In this document: one piece after another, positions 5,102-10,251 of the stretch | How positions within the stretch are numbered: the stretch's first letter is position 1 | Layout of the letters: every line of letters starts with the position of its first letter | Source of the DNA: Desulfobacteraceae bacterium UBA2771 | Lineage (GTDB): Bacteria > Desulfobacterota > Desulfobacteria > Desulfobacterales > Desulfosarcinaceae | Direction: 5' to 3' | Assembly: GCA_002352605.1 (NCBI GenBank) | Contig: DEIP01000056.1 | Span: 11,435 to 21,685 of the forward strand | Length of the DNA stretch: 10,251 nt | The notes under the pieces: generated by a model | Told to the model about the DNA's origin: nothing | Seen by the model: only the letters and a program-made list of their open reading frames with translations | Database searches by the model: none | Made by a program: the position numbers and the translations under genes

Positions 5102-6858
5102 TGGATACGCAGATGGTCAGACTCCGGGCCATGGCGGAGCTGGAAACCGTGCGCTCAGACATTCGGGGGTTGACCGAAATCCTGGACGGCATCGCCCTCT
5201 GGCGGCCTGCGATAGGGCTTCAAAAAAGCTGTGAAGAGGCCCTTTTCATGTTGGACCGGCTGGCTGAACGGTTCGACCGCAAGCTGGTGGTGACCCTGGT
5301 GGGCCCCTGCGGTTCGGGAAAATCCACCCTGCTTAACGCCCTGGCCGGAGAAGACGACCTCTCCCCGGCCGGCCACCGACGGCCCACCACCGAGAACGTG
5401 GTGGCCTTTTGCCGGCAAACCGCCGATGCCGGACAACTGGCCGCTCAGTTGGGGCCTGAAAACATCCGCATCCACGCCAGTGCGTCGGCCGATGCCTTGG
5501 AAAATGTGATTCTCATCGACACCCCGGACACGGACAGCACCCATCGGAACCGGCACATACCCATCATTCACCAGGCCATCACCCTGTCCGATGTGCTTGT
5601 CTGCGTGTTTGACGGGGAAAATCCCAAACGGCGGGACCACACGGATTTTCTGGCCCCCTACGTACGGTTGTTCAGCGGCGCAAGCCTGGTGGTGGTGGTC
5701 AATAAATGCGACCGGCTGGCGGCGGCCGAACTGACCGAGACCATCATGCCCGAATTCGACCGCTATATCCGCGACGCCTGGTCCGCCGAACCGGCGGCGG
5801 TTTTGTGTGTGTCTGCCCGAAGCCGGCTCAACGATCCCGCTTGGGATCGCCAGGCCCCTCCCAAGCACGACCGTAACCAATTTGAGCAGCTGCAACGACT
5901 GATAGTCGAAACTTTCAATCGATCCGGCTATTCCGTTGACCACCGGCTGGAGAACGCTCGTCGCCTGAGGATTTATCTCGAGCAAACCGTGCGTGCCGAA
6001 GCTGAAAAAGAGAAAAAACAACTGGATGCGGCCATCGCGCAAATGGGTGCGTCCGAGGCCGAGGCCATGGAGCAGGCGGTGGCCGCTTTTCGGGGGGATG
6101 GCACCTCGCTGGTGTCGGGCATCAATGTGCGGCTCTACCAGCGGCTGGCCGAGCACTGGTTGGGACCGATGGGGTGGATTGTGGCCATCTGGACCCGGAT
6201 CCTGGTATTCGGTGCCGGCATCGCTTCCCTGCTGCGCTTTGGAAATCCGGTGCGCCAGATTTTCGGGGCCGTTTCCGCGGTTCGGCATTATACGGGTTCA
6301 AAAAAGGCCGTGGCGGCGGCCGATCGCGGCGCAGGGACCGGCATGGCCCTGAATCGCTACGATGGCGCCATTGCCCGCGCGTGGCCGGATATCGCCGAGA
6401 TGCTGATCAAGGCCCGGTTTTCCCCTTCGGTACGTGAGGCCCACCGTGCTCCGGGCCACGGCGAAAAGATCGGCCAGCGTCTTTCCCAAATCTGGAACGA
6501 TGCCCTGGAGGATGAATTGTCGCAGGTGGGCCGTCGACTGAGCGGTGGGTTCTTACAGCTGGTTTTCAACCTGCCGGCGCTGGGTGTATTGGGTTATACC
6601 GGATGGTTGACGGTGGTGAACTTTTTCTCGGGCAGCATCCTTTCAGGTGATTTTTTCCTGCACGCCTTCTGGACGATAGTTCTGGTTCTGCTGCTCAGCT
6701 TTTTTCTGCTTCAGGGGGTGATCCGCCTGGTGGCGGGCAGGGAAAAGCTGGTCGAACGTGTGTTTGCGCGGGTCCGGGACGTGGTGGACCAGCAGGGAAG
6801 CCTGTCCGAAAGTCCGATTTGGCGGCAGGCGAATACGATCATTGGGTTGGGGAATTGA
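5098..6858 (+). CDS. Dynamin-like membrane GTPase, second of a tandem pair (586 aa)
   Basis: The ATG at 5098 overlaps the previous stop (ATGA) and has GGAGA seven bases upstream. A second ATG follows directly. All G motifs are intact: P-loop GPCGSGKST (69-77, K75), G3 DTPDTD (141-146), G4 NKCD (202-205) and a G5-like SAR (239-241). A helical region rich in Lys and Glu (about 295-330) precedes a hydrophobic segment (360-382). A strongly hydrophobic C-terminal part spans 485-510 and 519-542, probably a membrane hairpin, followed by an amphipathic tail. The protein is related in plan, but not closely in sequence, to its upstream partner. Tandem different dynamin-like proteins are known to hetero-oligomerise (Campylobacter DLP1/DLP2), and the same is inferred here. 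It could instead belong to another membrane-linked TRAFAC GTPase family. Confidence 0.8.
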   Translation: MMDTQMVRLRAMAELETVRSDIRGLTEILDGIALWRPAIGLQKSCEEALFMLDRLAERFDRKLVVTLVGPCGSGKSTLLNALAGEDDLSPAGHRRPTTENVVAFCRQTADAGQLAAQLGPENIRIHASASADALENVILIDTPDTDSTHRNRHIPIIHQAITLSDVLVCVFDGENPKRRDHTDFLAPYVRLFSGASLVVVVNKCDRLAAAELTETIMPEFDRYIRDAWSAEPAAVLCVSARSRLNDPAWDRQAPPKHDRNQFEQLQRLIVETFNRSGYSVDHRLENARRLRIYLEQTVRAEAEKEKKQLDAAIAQMGASEAEAMEQAVAAFRGDGTSLVSGINVRLYQRLAEHWLGPMGWIVAIWTRILVFGAGIASLLRFGNPVRQIFGAVSAVRHYTGSKKAVAAADRGAGTGMALNRYDGAIARAWPDIAEMLIKARFSPSVREAHRAPGHGEKIGQRLSQIWNDALEDELSQVGRRLSGGFLQLVFNLPALGVLGYTGWLTVVNFFSGSILSGDFFLHAFWTIVLVLLLSFFLLQGVIRLVAGREKLVERVFARVRDVVDQQGSLSESPIWRQANTIIGLGN

Positions 6859-6886
6859 GGGCGTGGGGAATTCCAGCATCCCGTCA

Positions 6887-6900
6887 TTCGGCTTCCCGAA
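6887..6900. terminator. Short hairpin between convergent genes
   Basis: TTCGG and CCGAA form a 5-bp stem around CTTC in the 63-base gap between the convergent GTPase and aminotransferase genes. No T-run follows on either strand, so a termination role is only suggested by position. Confidence 0.25.
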
Positions 6901-6921
6901 AACAGGGTAACCACTCGGATC

Positions 6922-7767
6922 TTATCGTTTTTCCGTGTGCCGCTTCATCTCGGCCATGAGCTGCCGAGTCCGTTGGCCCGGACGCCCGTCGGCGATGATT
7001 CCGTCATCCACCTGGATCACCGGCACCAGCCCCTTACTGGTCCCGGTGATGAACACCTCGTCAGCGGCCATCAGTTCGGTACGGGAGATGTCCCGGATGC
7101 TGACGGGAAATAGCCCGTGGGCCAGCTCCAGCGTTACCTTTCGGGTCACGCCGGAGAGGATGCCTTGCCCGGGCGTCACCAGTTTATCTTGCACAAAGGC
7201 AAAAATGTTGGCGGTGGTGCACTCCAGGGCCAGGCCGTTGCGGTCGATGTACAGGGCTTCAACGGCGCCCTTGGTGGCGGCTTTTTTCAGGGCCAGGCTG
7301 GCCGAAATATAGTCGATGCTTTTGGCGCCGGGCATTGGGCGTTCCACCTCCCAGGAGATGATCTTGACCCCTTTGGTGTACCAATGACCGGGCAGCCGGG
7401 GGATCGCTGATACCAGCACCAACAGGCGGGGATTGCCCGACGGGTTCATGAAATCGGTGCTCGAACCGCCCGTGACCACGATGCGGATGTTGGCTTCGGG
7501 AATATCATTTTGGGAAAGGGTCTGTTGGACCACGTCGGCAATGTCCGCGTGGGACCAGGGCAAGGGGATGCCTACTTTACGGGCCGAGGTCTCCAACCGG
7601 TCGATATGGGCATCCAGAAAATAGGGTTTGCCGTCGTAGGTTCGAAGCAGGTCGAACACGCCGATGCCGCGCAAAAGGGCCAGATCGTTCACGGGAATGA
7701 CCGCTTTTTCCGCCGGCACGAATTCACCGTCAATATAGTAGATTGCCACCATATCCCCCATGGTCAT
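6922..7767 (-). CDS. Class IV PLP aminotransferase (branched-chain/D-amino acid type)
   Basis: This 281-aa protein fits fold-type IV PLP enzymes (IlvE, D-amino acid aminotransferase, aminodeoxychorismate lyase). The N-terminus YIDGEFVPAE and GVFDLLRTYDGKPYFLDAHIDRL block are family-typical. K149 in PGAKSIDY is the Schiff-base lysine. E182 in LECTTANIF is the residue that contacts the pyridine nitrogen. ILSGVTRK (203-210) and FITGTSKGLVPV (239-250) bind cofactor phosphate and shape the active site. Transamination between a branched-chain or D-amino acid and 2-oxoglutarate or pyruvate is likely, but the substrate cannot be told from sequence, so no symbol is given. The first ATG (7767) has GAGGAA 11 bases upstream. 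ATGs at 7761 and 7752 are alternatives. The gene is monocistronic and convergent with the GTPases. Confidence 0.88.
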   Translation of the reverse strand: MTMGDMVAIYYIDGEFVPAEKAVIPVNDLALLRGIGVFDLLRTYDGKPYFLDAHIDRLETSARKVGIPLPWSHADIADVVQQTLSQNDIPEANIRIVVTGGSSTDFMNPSGNPRLLVLVSAIPRLPGHWYTKGVKIISWEVERPMPGAKSIDYISASLALKKAATKGAVEALYIDRNGLALECTTANIFAFVQDKLVTPGQGILSGVTRKVTLELAHGLFPVSIRDISRTELMAADEVFITGTSKGLVPVIQVDDGIIADGRPGQRTRQLMAEMKRHTEKR

Positions 7768-8009
7768 CGTTCAAAAGATTCCTCGTTTGTTTAATCCTGT
7801 TACACCATCGGACCAGGGGGCTCAAGGGATAACATCGGAATCACGGATGTACCGATGCGTCGTCAAAGGCCCCCCGAGGCCGTGATGGCGGTCTCTCCGA
7901 CTTTATCTGCTCACGGAAAGGGAGTCGTATACGGCGTTGGTTGAAATTGTATGAAGCGTCGGGATTCGCCCAGTCCATCCACCAAGATGAAGCCGGAGGA
8001 GCGCTTTTT

Positions 8010-8078
8010 ATGCCAAACCGCCACAGAGCGCCGGACGTTTTGCCGGGCGTACCCATAACCTTTAATCTAAGAAGCTGA
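8010..8078 (+). CDS. Possible 22-codon leader peptide before ygiQ
   Basis: An ATG at 8010 has a textbook GGAGGAG (7995-8001) eight bases upstream. The 22-codon frame begins MPNRHRAPDV and ends in FNLRS at a TGA (8076-8078), seven bases before the ygiQ ATG. ygiQ itself has only a poor AAGAAG upstream, so translation of this peptide could deliver ribosomes to ygiQ. The peptide has no recognised motif and no run of one amino acid. The same frame is open upstream to 7833 without an ATG. If the weak promoter at 8040-8066 is the real one, the peptide would not be made from that transcript. Confidence 0.35.
   Translation: MPNRHRAPDVLPGVPITFNLRS
8040..8066 (+). promoter_or_regulatory. Weak candidate promoter of ygiQ
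   Basis: TTGCCG (8040-8045) and TTTAAT (8061-8066, five of six) are 15 bases apart, shorter than ideal. The start would lie near 8073, leaving a very short leader. This is mutually exclusive with use of the upstream leader peptide. Confidence 0.22.
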
Positions 8079-8085
8079 TACTGCT

Positions 8086-10008
8086 ATGCAACATGACTTT
8101 TTGCCGGTTTCACCGTCGGATATGCAACGGCGTGGCTGGGATGCGCTGGATATCATCCTGATCACAGGGGATGCCTACGTAGATCATCCGGCCTACGGTG
8201 TGGCCCTGATTGGCCGGGTGCTGGAATCTCACGGCTACCGGGTGGGCGTCATCGCCCAGCCCGATTGGCGCAGTGCCGAGGATTTCCGGCGCCTGGGGCG
8301 GCCGCGGCTGTTCTTCGGCATCTCCTCTGGCAACGTGGATTCCATGGTGGCCAACTATACGGCCAACAAGCGCCTCCGAAAAAAGGACGATTACACCCCG
8401 GGCGGAAAGGCCGGAATGCGGCCCGACCGGGCCCTGATCGTCTATGCCAACCGTGTGCGTCAGGCCTTCAAGGAGGTACCCGTCGTAATCGGCGGCATCG
8501 AGGCCAGCATGCGCCGGCTGGCCCATTACGATTACTGGGATAACCGCCTGCGCCGATCGATTCTTTTCGATGCCCGGGCCGATATGCTCGTTTACGGTAT
8601 GGGGGAGACCCAGGTGGTGGAGATCGCCCGGCGGCTGTCAGTCGGGGAAGCTATCGGTACGCTCGATTCCATTGCGGGCACGGCGGTCATTCGCAAATCC
8701 CCGGGGTTTTTACAAGAGTTCGTTACCATCCCCGCTTGTGAGGCGGTCACCGATAGCCACGAGCAGTTCAACCGGGCCTTCGGGCTGTTCTACCGAGAGC
8801 AGAATCCCTTCACCGGCCGGCCGGTGGTTCAGGCCCACGGCGATCGCTATGCGGTGGTCTACCCACCTCCCATGCCTCTTTCCCAAGCCGACCTGGACGC
8901 CGTTTACGACCTGGACTATCGGCGCACCTGGCATCCGGATGACGATGCCGCCGGTGGGGTACCGGGGTTGGAGACGGTACGCCACTCCCTGGTCACCCAC
9001 CGCGGCTGCAGCGGCGAGTGCAATTTCTGCTCCCTCTATTTTCACCAGGGGCGTATGGTCCAGAGCCGGAGTGCCGATTCCATCGTCCGTGAGGCCCGAC
9101 GCCTGGCCCGAAGCCCGGCCTTTCACGGCACCATTACGGATATGGGGGGGCCCACGGCCAACCTTTACGGGGCCGACTGTCCGCGCTGGGCCAAAAAAGG
9201 TTTTTGTCGAAACAGGCGCTGCATGGTGCCGGAGACCTGTCCCGGCCTCGATCCCGGCTACGGAAAAAGCCTGCCCCTATACCGGCGTATCCGGCAAATT
9301 ACCGGGGTCAAGCATGCCTTCATCGGCAGTGGTTTCCGGCACGACCTGTTCGGTGGCAGTGTGACCGATGCCTGTCTGGAAGAGCTGTGTCGGTTCCACG
9401 TCGGCGGCCGCATGAAGGTGGCGCCTGAGCATGTGTCCGACCCGGTGCTCGATGCCATGGGCAAGCCGCGCATGGCAATCTACAATGCGTTCGTTGAACG
9501 GTTTGGCCGGGTCAACCGACGCCTCTCCGCCAGGCGATACCTGGTCAACTACTTCATCAGCGCCCATCCCGGTTCATCCCTGAAAGAGGCCCTGGAACTT
9601 GCTCTTTACCTGATCAAGCGCGGCATGCACCCCGAGCAAGTCCAGGATTTTATCCCCCTGCCACTGACGATGTCGGGTGCCATGTATTATACGGGAAAAA
9701 ACCCCTTCACCGGCAAACGCATTTACGTGGCCAAAACCTTCCGCGAGCGAAAGATGCAGCGGGCCCTGGTTCAGTATCGCAACCCCTCCAACCGCCAGTT
9801 GATCCGAGATGCCCTGAAGGAATTAAAGGCGGAACACCTGGCGTCACACTTTTTCGAGGTTGCTGCGAGAAAACCGCCCCAACGGGGCAGCGGGTCTGGA
9901 GACAGGAAGGCGGGCAGGTCCGCTTTGAAGGCGGGACCCGAACGAAAATCGGGTCGCCGCCGAACCGGGAAAACCGCGACGGCGGCCCGGCCCAAAAAGC
10001 GCCGTTGA
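8086..10008 (+). CDS. ygiQ: YgiQ-family (UPF0313) radical SAM protein
   Basis: This 640-aa protein matches YgiQ throughout. The N-terminal domain opens FLPVSPSDMQRRGWDALDII and continues with TGDAYVDHPAYGVALIGRVLE and GGIEASMRRLAHYDYWD. The radical SAM cluster is C308, C312, C315 in RGCSGECNFCSLYFHQGR. MKVAPEHVSD and the DFIPLPLTMSGAMYYTGKNP block are family hallmarks. The DUF3362-like end reads ALVQYRNPSNRQLIRDAL. Members bind a 4Fe-4S cluster and S-adenosylmethionine; their substrate is unknown. The last 48 residues (593-640) are a low-complexity tail with 18 Lys/Arg. The ATG has no good ribosome binding site, but its position fits the family's usual N-terminus. No functional neighbour is evident. 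Confidence 0.95.
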   Translation: MQHDFLPVSPSDMQRRGWDALDIILITGDAYVDHPAYGVALIGRVLESHGYRVGVIAQPDWRSAEDFRRLGRPRLFFGISSGNVDSMVANYTANKRLRKKDDYTPGGKAGMRPDRALIVYANRVRQAFKEVPVVIGGIEASMRRLAHYDYWDNRLRRSILFDARADMLVYGMGETQVVEIARRLSVGEAIGTLDSIAGTAVIRKSPGFLQEFVTIPACEAVTDSHEQFNRAFGLFYREQNPFTGRPVVQAHGDRYAVVYPPPMPLSQADLDAVYDLDYRRTWHPDDDAAGGVPGLETVRHSLVTHRGCSGECNFCSLYFHQGRMVQSRSADSIVREARRLARSPAFHGTITDMGGPTANLYGADCPRWAKKGFCRNRRCMVPETCPGLDPGYGKSLPLYRRIRQITGVKHAFIGSGFRHDLFGGSVTDACLEELCRFHVGGRMKVAPEHVSDPVLDAMGKPRMAIYNAFVERFGRVNRRLSARRYLVNYFISAHPGSSLKEALELALYLIKRGMHPEQVQDFIPLPLTMSGAMYYTGKNPFTGKRIYVAKTFRERKMQRALVQYRNPSNRQLIRDALKELKAEHLASHFFEVAARKPPQRGSGSGDRKAGRSALKAGPERKSGRRRTGKTATAARPKKRR

Positions 10009-10024
10009 TCTGATTGCGGTAAAT

Positions 10025-10063
10025 TAAACCTCGGGCTATGCCCGAGCGACCCGAAGAGGTTTA
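10025..10063 (+). terminator. Nested inverted repeats after ygiQ (probable terminator)
   Basis: CTCGGGC-TAT-GCCCGAG (10030-10046) is a perfect 7-bp hairpin with a 3-base loop. TAAACCTC (10025-10032) also pairs perfectly with GAGGTTTA (10056-10063). The two stems share three bases (10030-10032), so only one can form fully. The position 17 bases past the ygiQ stop suggests transcription termination, though no clean T-run follows. Confidence 0.5.
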
Positions 10064-10102
10064 GACCGGTCCGGCGAGACATTTAACCAGCAGAAGTTTT
10101 TT

Positions 10103-10128
10103 GAACATCGAACATCCAACGTCGAATT
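10103..10128 (-). repeat. Short intergenic repeat, copy 1 (with tandem GAACATC)
   Basis: GAACATC occurs twice in tandem (10103-10116). Bases 10113-10128, read on the minus strand, are AATTCGACGTTGGATG, matching the copy at 10236-10251 in 14 of 16 positions in opposite orientation. GAAC/TTCG-rich intergenic repeats of this style are, from memory, common in Desulfobacterales genomes. Confidence 0.5.
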
Positions 10129-10235
10129 CGGAGATCGCTTCGGTCTATCGTTTGGCCTACGGAATTAGCGATCATTTGTTGGTGTCTGTGAAGCAGGGTT
10201 TTAAACGATCAAAATCGACAGAATGCCTTATTCAA

Positions 10236-10251
10236 AATTCGAAGTTGGACG
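10236..10251 (+). repeat. Short intergenic repeat, copy 2, cut by window edge
   Basis: AATTCGAAGTTGGACG is an inverted copy of 10113-10128 (14 of 16). It runs to the last base, so it probably continues. The 107 bases between the copies contain no gene. They hold an inverted pair GATCGCT (10133-10139) and AGCGATC (10167-10173). Confidence 0.5.

Larger units (their letters stand above)
7768..8085. other. Divergent intergenic stretch upstream of ygiQ
   Basis: This 318-base gap separates the leftward aminotransferase from rightward ygiQ. It contains a possible leader peptide (8010-8078) and a weak promoter (8040-8066). A 71-codon frame on the minus strand (7841-8056) has no start signal or recognisable sequence and is not called. 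No clear promoter for the aminotransferase was found here. Confidence 0.5.

Noticed and set aside
5155..6288. 377-codon frame on the minus strand opposite the second GTPase
   Set aside because: Low-complexity Gly/His/Gln-rich translation typical of an antisense shadow in GC-rich DNA. The sense gene has intact G motifs.
7841..8056. 71-codon frame on the minus strand upstream of ygiQ
   Set aside because: No ribosome binding site, no recognisable sequence, and position between divergent genes.
1..10251. CRISPR array, phage genes or a defence island
   Set aside because: No regularly spaced repeats, cas genes, integrase or toxin-antitoxin signatures were seen.

Overview
The window looks like ordinary chromosome from a GC-rich, Gram-negative bacterium. 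The gene set (a coiled-coil/winged-helix lysine-rich protein, a Cys-rich small protein opening MAWINVPG, HtpX, a large YgiQ-type radical SAM protein and paired membrane GTPases) and the style of the intergenic repeat at the right edge are most like sulfate-reducing Desulfobacterota (Desulfosarcina/Desulfobacteraceae-like). That placement is inference; there is no rRNA or other marker gene here.

Layout from left to right. At 1-99 a short open tail on the + strand vaguely resembles the C-terminus of an IS21-type IstB protein. At 124-474 (-) lies a 116-aa protein with an N-terminal coiled coil, a lysine-rich linker and a C-terminal winged helix. Its best promoter is about 260 bases upstream and carries a perfect palindrome between -35 and -10. 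At 973-1536 (-) lies a Tat-exported M15/DUF882 (MepK/YcbK-like) murein peptidase. It is divergent from htpX at 1841-2779 (+), a membrane zinc protease, and the shared 304-base gap holds a promoter for each. At 2799-3023 (-) a small Cys-rich protein converges on htpX. At 3140-5101 and 5098-6858 (+) two different dynamin-like GTPases overlap by four bases and form an obvious operon. At 6922-7767 (-) is a class IV PLP aminotransferase, convergent with the GTPases. A 318-base gap with a possible 22-codon leader peptide leads to ygiQ at 8086-10008 (+). A nested pair of inverted repeats follows ygiQ, and the last 140 bases carry an inverted copy pair of a short repeat running off the edge.

How the genes fit together. 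The M15 peptidase and HtpX both act on envelope quality (peptidoglycan and membrane proteins), and the paired GTPases carry hydrophobic C-terminal segments, so the left and middle parts share an envelope theme. The operons are separate and the link is only by neighbourhood. The aminotransferase and YgiQ look like housekeeping genes unrelated to it. The least described pieces are the tandem dynamin-like pair, the Cys-rich small protein divergent from it, and the winged-helix gene with its long leader. No CRISPR array, tRNA, rRNA, phage gene or complete mobile element was seen.
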